Notes: generated by a model not told the origin, from the sequence alone. Shown: positions 1 to 9,838, numbered from the stretch's first letter. The stretch is DNA of 64,000 nt from Pseudomonas sp. (GCA_007713455.1 VMRT01000016.1:124001-188000), one strand, 5' to 3'. Program-made: numbers and translations.

Positions 1-244
1 CGGCCAGGCCATCGAGGTGCAAGAGGCCGGTCAGCGCAACCCAGAGGGTGAGGAGCAAGGCCGCCTGTAACAGCGGCGGCGTCCCATCCAGTACAAATGC
101 GGCCAGACAGAGCAACGCGCCGAGCAACAGACCGACCACCGGGTAATACAGCAATGAGCGCCCCTGCTGCTCGGGCTCCGGCATTGCCGGCAAGCGGATC
201 GGCAGGCTGGTGAGAAATTGCAGGGCGATCAATAGCGGCAGCAT
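1..244 (-). CDS. cobS: Adenosylcobinamide-GDP ribazoletransferase (cobalamin-5'-phosphate synthase), C-terminus cut by window edge
   Basis: This inner-membrane enzyme joins adenosylcobinamide-GDP to alpha-ribazole (phosphate), the last step in closing the nucleotide loop of B12. Only the first 81 residues are present, because the gene runs off the left edge. The start is the ATG at 242-244, giving an N-terminus beginning MLPLLIALQFLTSLPIR. Two hydrophobic segments follow, and the conserved HLDGLA motif of the CobS family lies just before the edge. It is the last visible gene of the cobalamin operon, 9 bases after the phosphatase stop. The gene was found by direct translation and is too short for automatic ORF lists. 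Confidence 0.92.
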   Translation of the reverse strand, partial: MLPLLIALQFLTSLPIRLPAMPEPEQQGRSLLYYPVVGLLLGALLCLAAFVLDGTPPLLQAALLLTLWVALTGLLHLDGLA

Positions 245-253
245 CGGCAGGTC

Positions 254-832
254 CTATTCCTCGACGGCGACCGGTTCGCCCGCCGGATGAGCGTTGAGCG
301 GCAGCAGTTCGCCGTGGGCCACCACCACATCCAGCAGCCGCTCCCTTGGCAAGCCCCACGCACGCGCCAGCAGCAGGCGCATCACGCCGGCATGACAGAT
401 GACCAACAGCCGCTGGCCGGCAAAGCGCTGCCCAAGGCAGTCGATGGCAGCCAGCACGCGCGCCTCGAACTGCGCCAGCGGCTCACCGCCAGGCGGCGTA
501 AAACCGTAGGGATCGGCCCAGAACAGGCCGAGCGCCTCGGCGCTGTGCTGCATCAGATCGGCGGCGCTACGGCCTTCCCAGTCGCCAAAATGCAGCTCGC
601 GCAGGTCCGGCTCCAGCTGCAGCGGCAGGCCGCGCTGTGCGGCCTGCTCCCGCGCGAAGGCGGCACAGCGTTGCAGCGGCGAGCTGACCAGCACGTCCCA
701 GGGACCGGCGCCAGCAACCGCATCGCACATCTGCTGCCAGCCACGCTCAGTCAGCGCATCGTCGAGGCTGCCGCGAAAGCCACCGCCCCGCTCGGTCTCG
801 CCATGGCGCAGCAGATCGATGCTCGTGATCAT
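254..832 (-). CDS. cobC: Alpha-ribazole phosphatase, histidine phosphatase family
   Basis: A 192-aa member of the phosphoglycerate-mutase-like histidine phosphatase superfamily. It carries the catalytic LLRHGET motif at the N-terminus and the second conserved histidine in VICHAGVMR. In the Salmonella nomenclature, CobC dephosphorylates alpha-ribazole-5'-phosphate or adenosylcobalamin-5'-phosphate. The reading frame stays open upstream inside cobT, but the ATG at 830-832 overlaps the cobT TGA as ATGA and begins directly with the family start ([12 protein letters not shown]), so the longer start is rejected. It is translationally coupled between cobT and cobS. Confidence 0.93.
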   Translation of the reverse strand: MITSIDLLRHGETERGGGFRGSLDDALTERGWQQMCDAVAGAGPWDVLVSSPLQRCAAFAREQAAQRGLPLQLEPDLRELHFGDWEGRSAADLMQHSAEALGLFWADPYGFTPPGGEPLAQFEARVLAAIDCLGQRFAGQRLLVICHAGVMRLLLARAWGLPRERLLDVVVAHGELLPLNAHPAGEPVAVEE

Positions 833-1881
833 GCAGTTCGGTCCGAAATTTCGGCTTCGACGAACGTCGCCATTTCGTTGTGCAGCGCGCAGGCCTGCTG
901 CAACAGCGGCACGGCCAGCGCCGCACCACTGCCTTCCCCCAGACGCAAGCCGAGATCGAGCAGCGGCACGGCGCCAAGTGCTTCCAGCACCGCCAGATGG
1001 CCGGGCTCGGCAGAACGATGGGCGAAGATCAACCAAGGTCGACAGGCCGGATTCAGCCGCACCGCACAGAGCGCGGCAGCGCTGCAGATAAAGCCGTCGA
1101 CCAGTACCGCAATGCCCAGCTGCGCGCAGCGCAGATAGGCACCCGCCAGCGCCGCGATCTCGAAACCACCCAGTCGGCGCAAGGCTTCAAGCGGCGCGAC
1201 ACAATGCTCGGCGTGCAACCGAACCGCGTTCTGGATCACCTGAATCTTGTGGCGAATGCCAGCCAGATCGAGGCCGGTGCCCGGCCCGACCAGCGTCAAC
1301 GGCGAGCGCGGCAGCAGCACGGCGGCCAACGCACTGGCGCTGGTGGTATTGCCGATGCCCATTTCGCCGCCGATGAATAGCTCGGCTGAACCGTGCGCGG
1401 CGCGCTGCGCACTGTCGCGGCCGGCCGCCAGGGCCAGGCGTAACTGCTCGTCACTCATCGCCGCTTCGCGAGCCAGGTTCGCCGTACCGGGGCCTAGCCG
1501 CAAATGGCTTACGCCATCCAGTTGCAGCGGCTCCACGGTACCCAGGTCGATCACCTCCAGCGGCGCGCCGAGCCGCTTCGACAACACGCTCAGTGCAGCC
1601 CCGCCGACGACGAAATTGCGCAGCATCTGCCCGGTCACTGACTGCGGATAAGCCGAAACACCCTCTTCCACCACGCCGTGATCGCCGGCGAACACGCTGA
1701 CATGCAGGCGCTCGACCTGCGGCCGCTCGCTGCCCTGCATGGCTGCCAGCGACACCGCCAGGGCTTCGAGCTGGCCGAGCGCACCACGTGGCTTGGTCAA
1801 CTGGTCCTGGCGCGCCAATGCCTGGGCGCGCACGGATTCATCCAGCATGTCGCATGGCTCGTTCCACCAATCGTGCATCAA
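829..1881 (-). CDS. cobT: Nicotinate-nucleotide--dimethylbenzimidazole phosphoribosyltransferase
   Basis: A 350-aa cytoplasmic enzyme that makes alpha-ribazole-5'-phosphate from 5,6-dimethylbenzimidazole and nicotinate mononucleotide, supplying the lower ligand of B12. The length matches the family. Supporting motifs are [17 protein letters not shown] (around residue 65), [13 protein letters not shown] in the middle and a glycine-rich [12 protein letters not shown] near the C-terminus that holds the likely catalytic glutamate. It is called cobU in Pseudomonas denitrificans nomenclature. Its stop overlaps the next gene by 4 bases, and it follows cobU by 10 bases. BluB, encoded in the same operon, makes its substrate. 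Confidence 0.96.
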   Translation of the reverse strand: MMHDWWNEPCDMLDESVRAQALARQDQLTKPRGALGQLEALAVSLAAMQGSERPQVERLHVSVFAGDHGVVEEGVSAYPQSVTGQMLRNFVVGGAALSVLSKRLGAPLEVIDLGTVEPLQLDGVSHLRLGPGTANLAREAAMSDEQLRLALAAGRDSAQRAAHGSAELFIGGEMGIGNTTSASALAAVLLPRSPLTLVGPGTGLDLAGIRHKIQVIQNAVRLHAEHCVAPLEALRRLGGFEIAALAGAYLRCAQLGIAVLVDGFICSAAALCAVRLNPACRPWLIFAHRSAEPGHLAVLEALGAVPLLDLGLRLGEGSGAALAVPLLQQACALHNEMATFVEAEISDRTA

Positions 1882-1891
1882 TGCGCTTCCT

Positions 1892-2410
1892 TCAATGTGC
1901 GTCCTTCAATGTCATGGGCAGCCCGGCGACCATAAAGGTCACCCGCTGCGCCCGTTCCGCCACGGCCTGGTGCAGCCAGCCGGCCTCGTCCACATAGCGA
2001 CGGGTCAGCTCGCCCAGCGGCACCACGCCGAGGCCGGTCTCGTTGCTGACCAGCAGGATCCGCCCCGGCAACCCGTCCAGGCATTCGAGCAGAGCATCAC
2101 GCTCCTCGGCGAAGCGCGCCGCGTCGTCCAGCATCAGCAGGTTGGTTAGCCAGAGGGTCAGGCAGTCGACCAGCAGGCAGCGATTCGCAGCAGCCTGCTC
2201 GCGCAGCACCCGCGCCAGTTGCAGGGGTTCTTCGACCAGTGTCCAGTGCGCCGGGCGCCGCTCACGGTGATGGGCGATGCGCTCGGTCATCTCGCCGTCC
2301 AGCGGCTGGCTGGTGGCGATATAGGTAACCGCCAGGCCGCTATCGGCAGCCAGACGCTCGGCAAAGCGGCTCTTGCCCGAGCGGGCGCCGCCAAGAATCA
2401 GTTCCAGCAT
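1892..2410 (-). CDS. cobU: Bifunctional adenosylcobinamide kinase / adenosylcobinamide-phosphate guanylyltransferase
   Basis: A 172-aa enzyme that phosphorylates adenosylcobinamide and then activates it with GTP to adenosylcobinamide-GDP. The N-terminal P-loop GGARSGKS (residues 7-14) is clear. The neighbouring histidines at about residues 47-48 (AHHRERRP) are in the place of the histidine that carries GMP in Salmonella CobU. Length is normal (about 170-180 aa). It is called cobP in P. denitrificans nomenclature. It lies 2 bases after cobQ and 10 bases before cobT on the same strand. Confidence 0.96.
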   Translation of the reverse strand: MLELILGGARSGKSRFAERLAADSGLAVTYIATSQPLDGEMTERIAHHRERRPAHWTLVEEPLQLARVLREQAAANRCLLVDCLTLWLTNLLMLDDAARFAEERDALLECLDGLPGRILLVSNETGLGVVPLGELTRRYVDEAGWLHQAVAERAQRVTFMVAGLPMTLKDAH

Positions 2411-2412
2411 GC

Positions 2413-3870
2413 TCAGTCTTCCAGCCCGCAGAGCGCGCGTAACCGCGCGGTATCCAGATGTGTCTCGACCAAGTCGGCGAGGCGCTCGATGTCGCGCTCG
2501 CGCAGCGCGTGGTAGTCGACAGTTTCCACCGCATCGAGGCCTGCCCAGCGCAGCAGCGCAGCACAGGCCTCGGGCCCCTCGAACAGGCCGTGCAGATAGG
2601 TGCCGAGCACCTGCCCGTCGGCGCTGATGGCACCATCGCAGCGGCCGTCGTCGAGCTGCACCGCTGGCTGCTCGAGCGCCGGGCCGCTGCTGACGCCGGC
2701 ATGAATCTCGTAGCCGCTGACCGGCACGCCGCCCGGTAGCAACCGGCCGGTGACGTTGCGCAACTGCTTGTCCGCCTCAAGAACCGTGTCGAAATCCAGC
2801 AGCCCGAGCGCCTCGCTCTCCCCCGCCGGACCTTCCAGCCCGAGCGGATCAGCAATGCGCGTGCCGAGCATCTGCAGGCCGCCACAGATGCCCAGCAATT
2901 TGCCGCCGTAGCGCAGGTGCTTCTGGATTGCTGCTTCCCAGCCGTTGGCGCGCAGCCAGGTGAGGTCGGCGCGTACGCTTTTCGAGCCGGGCAGGATGAT
3001 CAGATCGGCAGGCGGCACCGGCTGCCCGGGACCGACGAACTGCAGGTCGACCTGCGGGTGCAGGCGCAGCGGGTCGAAGTCGGTGTGGTTGCTGATGCGC
3101 GGCAGCACCGGCACCACCACCTTCAGCGCGTCGCCGGCCTTGCCGGACTGGCGCACGTCGATGGCATCCTCCGCTTCCAGATGGAAATCCATCAGGTACG
3201 GCAGCACGCCCAGTACCGGCTTGCCGGTGCGTTGCTCCAGCCAGTCGAGACCGGGCTGCAACAGCGAGATGTCGCCACGAAAACGGTTGATGACGAAGCC
3301 CTGAACCCGCGCTTGCTCGCTTTCCGAGAGCAACGCCAAGGTGCCGACCAGATGGGCGAACACCCCGCCCTTGTCGATATCGGCGATCAGGATCACCGGG
3401 CAATCCACCGCTTCGGCGAAGCCCATGTTGGCGATATCGCCGGCGCGCAGATTGATCTCCGCAGGTGAACCGGCGCCCTCGACCATCACCACGCGATAAC
3501 CTGCGGACAGCCGCTGGTGCGAGTCGAGCACCGCCTGCATCGCCACGCGCTTGTAGTCGTGGTAGGCGGCGGCATCCATGCTGGTCACCGCGCGGCCATG
3601 GATGATCACCTGGGCGCCGATGTCGCTGTTGGGCTTCAAGAGCACCGGATTCATGTCGGTGTGCGGCGCAAGGTTCGCCGCCTGCGCCTGTACGGCCTGA
3701 GCCCTGCCGATTTCGCCGCCATCTGCAGTCACCGCGCTGTTGAGCGCCATGTTCTGCGGCTTGAACGGCACGACGGCAACCCCCTGGCGTGCCAACCAGC
3801 GGCACAGCGCCGTCACCAGCGTGCTCTTGCCGGCGTCGGAGGTGGTGCCCTGCACCATCAGCGTCGTCAT
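2413..3870 (-). CDS. cobQ: Cobyric acid synthase (glutamine-dependent)
   Basis: A 485-aa enzyme that amidates adenosylcobyrinic acid a,c-diamide at positions b, d, e and g to give cobyric acid. The N-terminal dethiobiotin-synthetase-like domain has the P-loop [10 protein letters not shown] near residue 10 and the [11 protein letters not shown] signature. The C-terminal type 1 glutamine amidotransferase domain has the nucleophile in [12 protein letters not shown] and the histidine in TYLHGLFEG. The ATG at 3868-3870 overlaps the previous stop as ATGA and starts [14 protein letters not shown], as in relatives. The 16-residue upstream extension is therefore rejected. Confidence 0.97.
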   Translation of the reverse strand: MTTLMVQGTTSDAGKSTLVTALCRWLARQGVAVVPFKPQNMALNSAVTADGGEIGRAQAVQAQAANLAPHTDMNPVLLKPNSDIGAQVIIHGRAVTSMDAAAYHDYKRVAMQAVLDSHQRLSAGYRVVMVEGAGSPAEINLRAGDIANMGFAEAVDCPVILIADIDKGGVFAHLVGTLALLSESEQARVQGFVINRFRGDISLLQPGLDWLEQRTGKPVLGVLPYLMDFHLEAEDAIDVRQSGKAGDALKVVVPVLPRISNHTDFDPLRLHPQVDLQFVGPGQPVPPADLIILPGSKSVRADLTWLRANGWEAAIQKHLRYGGKLLGICGGLQMLGTRIADPLGLEGPAGESEALGLLDFDTVLEADKQLRNVTGRLLPGGVPVSGYEIHAGVSSGPALEQPAVQLDDGRCDGAISADGQVLGTYLHGLFEGPEACAALLRWAGLDAVETVDYHALRERDIERLADLVETHLDTARLRALCGLED

Positions 3871-4856
3871 GGATGTTGCTCCCTGAAAAATTGCAGAGCC
3901 TGATCCAGTCGCGCCCAACCAATATCGGTCGGCAGGCCGAAACGCACGCTGGAAGGCTGAGCGAAAAACCGGGTGAGAATGCCGCGACGGGCAAGAAAGT
4001 CATGCAAGAGCGCAGCGTCGTCGCTGACCCACCACTGGAACAGTGCGCAGCCGCCCTGCGGCGCAAGGCCATGGCGGCGTAGCAGGTCGGTCAGACGCTG
4101 GCCGTCGCAGTGCAGGCATTCGCGCTGGCGCTGCTGAGCAGACTGATCAGCCAGCAGCACTGCGCCCAGCTGCCGCGTCGGGCCATTCACCGTCCAGGGC
4201 CCGAGCAGCCTGGCGAGCGAACGCAGCAGGCCAGTGTGGGCAAGTACGAAACCCAGTCTCGCGCCGGCCAGGCCAAAGAATTTGCCGAACGAGCGCAGCA
4301 CGATCAGTCCGGGCAGGTGGCTGTGCTCGGCCAGACTGTGCTGCGGCATGCAGTCCATGAACGCCTCGTCCACCACCAACCAGCCGCCGTAGGCCGCCAG
4401 CTCACTGCGCCATTCCAGCAGGCGCTGCGGCGCGATCAGCTGGCCGGTGGGATTGTTCGGGTTGACCACCACCAGCACGTCGAGCTGATCCAGTGCACGC
4501 GGCACGCTGGCCTCGCAGAGCTCGACGACGCGGTGGCCGGCGCGACGCCAGGCCTCGGCGTGCTCGGCATAACAGGGCGATACGATGCCGACTCGCGCCG
4601 ACCCGCGCAGGCGCGGCAGGGCCTGGATGGCACTCTGCGAACCGGCCACTGGCAACACCGCGCGCGCACCGTAGTACTGCCGGGCCGCTACTTCCAGGCC
4701 ATCTTCAGGCTCTGGCAGACGTGCCCAGGCGCAGCTGGAAATGCTCGGCAACGGCGGATGATAGGGGGCGATACCGGTGGAAAGGTCGAGCCAATCCGAC
4801 AGCGGAATGCCGTAGCGCTGCGCAGCTGCGCGCAGACGACCACCGTGCTCAAGCAT
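3867..4856 (-). CDS. cobD: L-threonine-O-3-phosphate decarboxylase (PLP-dependent, aminotransferase fold)
   Basis: A 329-aa fold-type I PLP enzyme that makes (R)-1-aminopropan-2-ol O-phosphate, the linker between the corrin ring and the nucleotide loop. The family start ([16 protein letters not shown]) begins at the ATG at 4854-4856. The PLP lysine is in [17 protein letters not shown], and the upstream aspartate (VVDEAFMD) and asparagine-rich turn (NPNNPTGQ) are present. It is named cobC in P. denitrificans, so the symbol needs care. It overlaps cbiB by 8 bases and cobQ by 4 bases. The 51 codons upstream in frame lie inside cbiB and are not used. Confidence 0.94.
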   Translation of the reverse strand: MLEHGGRLRAAAQRYGIPLSDWLDLSTGIAPYHPPLPSISSCAWARLPEPEDGLEVAARQYYGARAVLPVAGSQSAIQALPRLRGSARVGIVSPCYAEHAEAWRRAGHRVVELCEASVPRALDQLDVLVVVNPNNPTGQLIAPQRLLEWRSELAAYGGWLVVDEAFMDCMPQHSLAEHSHLPGLIVLRSFGKFFGLAGARLGFVLAHTGLLRSLARLLGPWTVNGPTRQLGAVLLADQSAQQRQRECLHCDGQRLTDLLRRHGLAPQGGCALFQWWVSDDAALLHDFLARRGILTRFFAQPSSVRFGLPTDIGWARLDQALQFFREQHP

Positions 4857-5760
4857 AGAGCCAGCCACCGAACAGCAGCGCCAGCAGCCAGACACCGACG
4901 CCACCCCAGACCAGATCCAGCGCATGCTCGATATGCCGCGCCTGTGGCGCCTTGCCTCGCCCCAACTCGGGTCGCGCATGCACCTCACCGTGATAGATGG
5001 CGGCGCCACCCAACACCACGCCCAACGCTCCGGCGCCTGAGGCCATGACCGGACCGGCGTTGGGGCTGTCCCACAAGGGCGCCTGGGTGCGCCAGCAACG
5101 CAGTGCGCGGCGGGTGCGCCCGAGCAATGCGTAGGTCAGCGCGACCAGCCGTGCCGGCAAATAGTTGAGCACGTCGTCGATGCGTGCGGCGGCCCAGCCA
5201 AAGCGCTCGAAGCGCGCGTTGCGATAGCCCCACATGGCGTCCAGCGTGTTGCTCAGGCGATACAGAACCACACCCGGCACGCCCGCGACGATGAACCAGA
5301 ACAGCGCAGCGAACACCGCATCGCTGCCGTTCTCCAGCACCGACTCGGTGGCCGCACGGGCCACGCCCTCCTCGTCCAGCTGCGTGGTGTCGCGGCTGAC
5401 GATCCAGCCGACGCGGCGGCGTGCCTCGGGCAGATCATGCCGCCACAGCGCCTGCGCCACCGGCAGTGCATGCTCGCCCAGACTGCGCAGGCCCAGGGCC
5501 AGATAGAGCAGAACGATCTCCACCAGCCAGCCGACGGTCGGTAACAGGCTGAGCAGCCAGGCCAGCAAGGTCAGCGGTAGCACCGCCAGGCACCAGGCGG
5601 TCACCCCGTGGCTGCGCCAGCCGCGCGCCGCAGACCCGTTGAAATGCTGCTCCAGGCGATCGGCCAGGCGACCGAAGGCTACCAGTGGATGTGCCCGCTT
5701 CGGCTCGCCGAGCAACGCATCCAGCAGCAGCGCCGCGCTAACGGTGAGGAACAGACTCAC
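4849..5760 (-). CDS. cbiB: Adenosylcobinamide-phosphate synthase, inner membrane
   Basis: A 303-aa membrane protein that condenses adenosylcobyric acid with the aminopropanol phosphate made by the neighbouring decarboxylase. It has several hydrophobic segments and the family motif region around [19 protein letters not shown] followed by NYLPARL. The start is GTG at 5758-5760, giving (M)[19 protein letters not shown]. It overlaps the stop of the binding-protein gene as GTGA. Long in-frame extension upstream is just read-through of another frame of that gene. It is called cobD in P. denitrificans nomenclature. Confidence 0.94.
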   Translation of the reverse strand: MSLFLTVSAALLLDALLGEPKRAHPLVAFGRLADRLEQHFNGSAARGWRSHGVTAWCLAVLPLTLLAWLLSLLPTVGWLVEIVLLYLALGLRSLGEHALPVAQALWRHDLPEARRRVGWIVSRDTTQLDEEGVARAATESVLENGSDAVFAALFWFIVAGVPGVVLYRLSNTLDAMWGYRNARFERFGWAAARIDDVLNYLPARLVALTYALLGRTRRALRCWRTQAPLWDSPNAGPVMASGAGALGVVLGGAAIYHGEVHARPELGRGKAPQARHIEHALDLVWGGVGVWLLALLFGGWLYA

Positions 5761-6557
5761 TCGGCCCTCTGCGCGCAGGCACTGATCAGCGCATGCAGCT
5801 GGCGTACGCCGTCGGTCAGCACCGCCGGGCCGGGGTTGAGGATGTCCGGCGACTTGATCTCGTGCAGCTGGCCCGTGCGCACCGCCGGAATCGCCTGCCA
5901 GCCAGGCCGTGCAGCCACCTGTTCCGGGCGAAAACGGCGGCCGCACCAGGAGCCGACGATCAGCTCCGGCGCGCGGCGCACCACTTCCTGGGGGTCGTCG
6001 ATGATCCTGTCCTTGGCGCGCTTGAACGCCGCCAGCTCGGCGAAGCAGTCCTCGCCACCGGCCAGTTCGATCAGCTCGCTGACCCAGGCGATACCGGAAA
6101 TCAGCGGCTCGTTCCATTCCTCGAAGTACACCCGCGGCCGGCGCGGCAAGGCAGCGGCGCTGGCGCGGATGACATCGAGCCCCGCCTGCAGCTCACCGAT
6201 CAGCGCCTGCGCGCGCTCGCCAGCGTGCACCAGCGCACCGAGCGTCTCGATCATGCGCAGAATGCCGGCGATATCGCGCTGGTTGAACAGGTGCACTTCC
6301 AGCCCTTCGCGCGCCAGCTCGGCGAGCATGTCGCCCTGCAGGTCGCTGTAGCCGAGCACCAGGTCCGGCTCGAGGGCGAGAATCTGCTCATGCTTGACGC
6401 TGGTGAAGCCGCTGACCTTGGGCTTTTCCTTGCGCGCCTGCGGCGGACGCACGGTGAAGCCGGAGATGCCGACGATGCGCGCCTGCTCGCCCAGCAGGTA
6501 CAGCGTTTCGCAGGTCTCGGTGGACAGGCAGACGATGCGCTGCGGCCCCTTGCTCAT
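5757..6557 (-). CDS. BtuF-like cobalamin/corrinoid-binding protein (ABC periplasmic-binding fold)
   Basis: A 266-aa helical-backbone metal/corrinoid-binding protein. Family features are [17 protein letters not shown] at the start, [15 protein letters not shown], and the conserved C-terminal [15 protein letters not shown]. No signal peptide is obvious from the ATG at 6555-6557, so either the protein stays cytoplasmic or the start is wrong. The ATG overlaps the bluB stop as ATGA, which supports it. No BtuC permease or BtuD ATPase gene lies in the visible cluster. The placement between bluB and cbiB suggests a role in corrinoid handling or salvage, which is inference. Confidence 0.82.
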   Translation of the reverse strand: MSKGPQRIVCLSTETCETLYLLGEQARIVGISGFTVRPPQARKEKPKVSGFTSVKHEQILALEPDLVLGYSDLQGDMLAELAREGLEVHLFNQRDIAGILRMIETLGALVHAGERAQALIGELQAGLDVIRASAAALPRRPRVYFEEWNEPLISGIAWVSELIELAGGEDCFAELAAFKRAKDRIIDDPQEVVRRAPELIVGSWCGRRFRPEQVAARPGWQAIPAVRTGQLHEIKSPDILNPGPAVLTDGVRQLHALISACAQRAE

Positions 6558-7201
6558 TTCGCCTCCCAGGCATTCTCGAAAACCAGGTCGTGCAGCGGTC
6601 GCGGCGTGGTCCAGCCTTCCAGTGCCAGCATCGGTGCCGAGTAGAACTCCTGCACCGGCCCGAGGCAGAGGATCGCCACCGGCTTGGCACCGTCCGGCAT
6701 GCCGAGCAAGGCAGCCAGCGCGCCGGGATCGAACAGTGACACCCAGCCCATGCCCAGACCTTCCGCCCGCGCCGCGAGCCAGAGATTCTGGATCGCGCAG
6801 GCCAGCGAGGCGAGGTCCATCTCCGGCAGCGTGCGGCGGCCGAAGATATGTTGCTCGCGGCCATCCATCAACGCGGCGACCAGCAGTTCGGCGCAATCCT
6901 CGATGCCCTCGACCTTGAGCCGCATGAACTCGGCGGAACGCTCGCCGAGCGCCTGAGCCGTGCGCTGGCGCTCCTCACCGACCAAGGCGGCGATGGCCGT
7001 GCGCAACTCGGGGCGGGTGATGCGGATAAAGCGCCACGGCTGCATCAGGCCGACGCTGGGCGCCTGGTGCGCCGCGTTGAGCAGTCTCGACAGCAGCTCC
7101 GGTGCCACCTCGCCGCCGGCGAAATGGCGCATGTCGCGACGCTCGCCGATGGTGCGATAGACCGCCGCGCGCTCCTGCGGGCTGAAGGCGTGCGCGCTCA
7201 T
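6554..7201 (-). CDS. bluB: 5,6-Dimethylbenzimidazole synthase
   Basis: A 215-aa flavin-destroying nitroreductase-fold enzyme that uses oxygen to convert FMNH2 into 5,6-dimethylbenzimidazole. Signatures include RRDMRHFAGGEV near residue 22, HQAPSVGLMQPWRFIRI, and the C-terminal half with LGMGWVSLFDP. The ATG at 7199-7201 overlaps the cobB TGA. The product feeds CobT, encoded downstream. An oxygen-dependent lower-ligand route fits the aerobic-type pathway of the other genes here. Confidence 0.96.
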   Translation of the reverse strand: MSAHAFSPQERAAVYRTIGERRDMRHFAGGEVAPELLSRLLNAAHQAPSVGLMQPWRFIRITRPELRTAIAALVGEERQRTAQALGERSAEFMRLKVEGIEDCAELLVAALMDGREQHIFGRRTLPEMDLASLACAIQNLWLAARAEGLGMGWVSLFDPGALAALLGMPDGAKPVAILCLGPVQEFYSAPMLALEGWTTPRPLHDLVFENAWEAK

Positions 7202-8490
7202 GGCCGGAACAGCGCCGCGGCGGCTGCCGGATCGGACGGCAGGTACAGGTGTATGTAGGACGCCGTCAGCCGGCCCCGGCGGTAGACCGCTTCGGCGGTG
7301 CGCTTGTAGTTCGGGCACTCGCCGCGAGCCAGCGGCTCGAGTGGCGACTCCAGCGCCGAATGGTGGAAGGTGTGCCCGCGCAGCCGCCCTTCCGGCAGCT
7401 CCACTTCCTGCAGCGCCAGTGCCGTCAGGCGCTTGTGCATGCGTGCCTCGCCGGGCAGCAGGCCGAGCATCTGCGCGCGCTCGTCGCCACGGTCGGTCAA
7501 CCCGTCGAGCAGGTAGAGCATGCCGCCGCACTCGGCGAGGATCGGCTTGCCCGCCTCATGATGCGCGCGGATCGCCTCTGCCATGGCGCGGTTGCGCGAC
7601 AGGCCGCGCAGGTGCAACTCGGGATAGCCGCCCGGCAGATAGAGGCTGTCCACGGCCGGCAAGCGGGCGAAGCGCAGCGGCGAGAAAAACAGCAACTCGG
7701 CGCCCAACGCCTGCAGCAGGTCGAGATTGGCCTGGTAGAGAAAGGCAAACGCCGCATCGCGCGCGACACCGATGCGTACACCCGCCAGCAGGGGTTCGAG
7801 CGGCGCGCTGGCCGGCGCGGCGAAAGTGACCGGGGCAGGCAACTCGGTGTCCGCACTGACTGCCAGGGCATCTGCCGCGACATCCAGACGGGCGTCCAGA
7901 TCAGCCAGCTCCTCAGCCTGCACCAGCCCGAGGTGCCGACTGGGCAGCTCCACCTCGACACTGCGCGGCAGGGCGCCGTACCAGCGGATCGACTCCGGCA
8001 GGCTGTCGCGCAGAATCTCGCCATGCCGGGCGCTGCCGACCCGATTGGCCAGCACGCCATCGAACGGGAGGTCCGGCTGGAAGCTGCTCAGCCCGTGCGC
8101 CATGGCGCCGAAGGTCTGCGCCATGGCCGAGCCATCGATGACCGCCAGCACCGGCACGCCGAAGCGCCGCGCCAGATCAGCCGCCGAGGGCGAACCATCG
8201 AACAGGCCCATTACCCCTTCGATCAGGATCAGGTCGGCCTCGCCCGCCGCTTCCCAGAGCAGGCGTCGCGACTCTTCTTCGCCGACCATCCACAGATCGA
8301 GCTGATAGACCGGCTTGCCGCTGGCACGCGCGAGGATCATCGGGTCGAGGAAGTCCGGCCCGCATTTGAACACCCGCACGCGCTTGCCCTGCCGCGCATG
8401 CAGCCGCGCCAGAGCGGCAGTGACGGTGGTCTTGCCCTGGCCGGAAGCAGGTGCGGCGATCAATAGCGCCGGGCAGTTTCTACTGGTCAT
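7198..8490 (-). CDS. cobB: Cobyrinic (hydrogenobyrinic) acid a,c-diamide synthase
   Basis: A 430-aa glutamine-dependent amidotransferase acting on the a and c carboxylates of the corrin ring. The N-terminal P-loop APASGQGKTT sits at about residues 13-22, followed by FKCGPDFLDP. The C-terminal GATase domain has the nucleophile in LAECGGMLYLLDG and histidines in HTFHHSALES. Length fits the family. It overlaps bluB by 4 bases and is 124 bases from cobO, a gap that holds a nested inverted repeat. It is not related to the sirtuin that is also called CobB in enterics. Confidence 0.96.
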   Translation of the reverse strand: MTSRNCPALLIAAPASGQGKTTVTAALARLHARQGKRVRVFKCGPDFLDPMILARASGKPVYQLDLWMVGEEESRRLLWEAAGEADLILIEGVMGLFDGSPSAADLARRFGVPVLAVIDGSAMAQTFGAMAHGLSSFQPDLPFDGVLANRVGSARHGEILRDSLPESIRWYGALPRSVEVELPSRHLGLVQAEELADLDARLDVAADALAVSADTELPAPVTFAAPASAPLEPLLAGVRIGVARDAAFAFLYQANLDLLQALGAELLFFSPLRFARLPAVDSLYLPGGYPELHLRGLSRNRAMAEAIRAHHEAGKPILAECGGMLYLLDGLTDRGDERAQMLGLLPGEARMHKRLTALALQEVELPEGRLRGHTFHHSALESPLEPLARGECPNYKRTAEAVYRRGRLTASYIHLYLPSDPAAAAALFRP

Positions 8491-8512
8491 CGCGGTCTCT
8501 CATTAGCATCAC

Positions 8513-8580
8513 AGGGTGGATGACGCTTCACCCATCCACCGACCACGCCGATGGTGGATGAAACAGACGTCATCCACCCT
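8513..8580. repeat. Nested inverted repeat between cobO and cobB
   Basis: The outer arms agggtggatgacg (8513-8525) and cgtcatccaccct (8568-8580) are perfect complements. An inner pair catccacc (8533-8540) / ggtggatg (8553-8560) sits between them. The whole forms a long imperfect hairpin in a noncoding gap within the operon. A shorter element of the same GTGGA/TCCAC type is at 22328-22353, suggesting a dispersed intergenic repeat family of this genome. Confidence 0.75.
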
Positions 8581-8614
8581 ATGCAACGGTCCGTGAGTGT
8601 TTTGAGCGCCGGCA

Positions 8615-9226
8615 TCAAAATTCGACGCCTTTTTGCGCCTTAACGCCGGCCTTGAACGCATGCTTGACCAACGCCATCTCGGTGACGGTGTCCGCCGCCT
8701 CGACCAGACCCGGCGGGGCGCCGCGGCCGGTGACCACCACGTGCTGCAGCAGCGGCCGCGACTCGATGTCGGCGAGCACCGGCGCCAGCTCCAGGTAGCC
8801 GTACTTCAGGGCGATGTTCAGTTCGTCGAGCACCACCAGGCCGATCTTGGGATCGGCCAGCAGCTCGGCTGCGACCGCCCAGGCTTCGCGGGCCTTGGCG
8901 ATGTCACGCTGGCGATCCTGGGTTTCCCAGGTGAAGCCCTCGCCCATCACGTGGTAGCGCACCTCGTCCGGAAAGCGCCGGAAGAATGCCTCCTCGCCGG
9001 TGCTGGCTGCGCCCTTGATGAATTGCACCACGCCGACCTTGATGCCGTGGCCGAGCGCACGCGCCACCATGCCGAAAGCCGAACTGCTCTTGCCCTTGCC
9101 ATTACCGGTGTGCACCAGCAGCAGGCCGTACTCGTCCTGCGCCTCGGCAATCTTCTCGTCGATCAGCGCCTTCTTGCGCTGCATGCGTGCCTTGTGGCGA
9201 TCGTCGCGTTCGCTGGACTCGCTCAT
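8615..9226 (-). CDS. cobO: Cob(I)yrinic acid a,c-diamide adenosyltransferase, CobA/CobO type
   Basis: A 203-aa enzyme that attaches the 5'-deoxyadenosyl group to cob(I)alamin precursors. It has the HTGNGKGKSSSAFG P-loop at about residues 39-52 and the family segments VGVVQFIKGAA and VVLDELNIALKYGYL. The stretch before the P-loop is rich in charge (KARMQRKKALIDEKI), as usual in this family. The ATG at 9224-9226 overlaps the stop of the upstream membrane protein gene. Confidence 0.97.
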   Translation of the reverse strand: MSESSERDDRHKARMQRKKALIDEKIAEAQDEYGLLLVHTGNGKGKSSSAFGMVARALGHGIKVGVVQFIKGAASTGEEAFFRRFPDEVRYHVMGEGFTWETQDRQRDIAKAREAWAVAAELLADPKIGLVVLDELNIALKYGYLELAPVLADIESRPLLQHVVVTGRGAPPGLVEAADTVTEMALVKHAFKAGVKAQKGVEF

Positions 9227-9792
9227 GCGCGGGCCTCGTCACGCTGCCCGGTCCAGGCGCGCAGGCCGACGAACAGCAGCGCGGCGACGCCGACATACAG
9301 CGCGAGGGTCGACAGGTAGCGCGGGTAATAGGTGGCCATGCGCTCGGCCAGCAGCGCCAGGGTCGGCTCGGGATAGCGCCCGGAGAAATAGAGGAAGCCG
9401 CCGCCGGAGAACAGGTAGCAAACGAAGGCGCTCGCCATCACGCACAGCGCCAGGGTCGCCAGGCTGCTGAAATGGTCACGATGCAGACGGGCGTAGAGTC
9501 GACCGCCCAGCCACAGCGAACCGTATGCCGGAACGAGCATCCAGTACGCCGGCGACATGCACCAGTCGCTGACACCGGCCCACTGGATGGCGGCGAAATC
9601 CAGCAGCGAAGCCTCGAGAAACAGTGCCGGAAACACCCACTTCGGCCGCACCAGCACGCCGGCGAGGAAGAACGCCGCCCAGGACGCGCTGGGCAGGTTG
9701 ACGCTGGCGAAGTGCTGTCCGCGGGTCATGGCCAGCAGCGCGGCAAGCGCGAGGCCGACCAGCAGCTGGTATCTCGGGGCAAGCTTGATCAT
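9223..9792 (-). CDS. Multipass inner-membrane protein of the cobalamin operon, unassigned
   Basis: A 189-aa hydrophobic protein with about five or six membrane spans and no motif I can name. It sits between the riboswitch-controlled TonB receptor and cobO, with an ATGA overlap into cobO, so it is very probably co-expressed under B12 control. The size and topology resemble small vitamin or metal transporter components (for example ECF S-components), and a role in cobalt or corrinoid passage across the inner membrane is a reasonable guess. No ABC permease is present nearby. Family assignment is open. Confidence 0.7.
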   Translation of the reverse strand: MIKLAPRYQLLVGLALAALLAMTRGQHFASVNLPSASWAAFFLAGVLVRPKWVFPALFLEASLLDFAAIQWAGVSDWCMSPAYWMLVPAYGSLWLGGRLYARLHRDHFSSLATLALCVMASAFVCYLFSGGGFLYFSGRYPEPTLALLAERMATYYPRYLSTLALYVGVAALLFVGLRAWTGQRDEARA

Positions 9793-9838
9793 TGCAATCT
9801 CCTCTGGTGGGCGCGGGCGACATGCCCGCGCCGCGGTC

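Noticed and set aside
4110..5048. A 312-aa plus-strand open frame across the cobalamin genes
   Set aside because: It runs antisense to cobD and cbiB, which are certain. Composition is Arg/Gln/His-rich as expected of a shadow frame.
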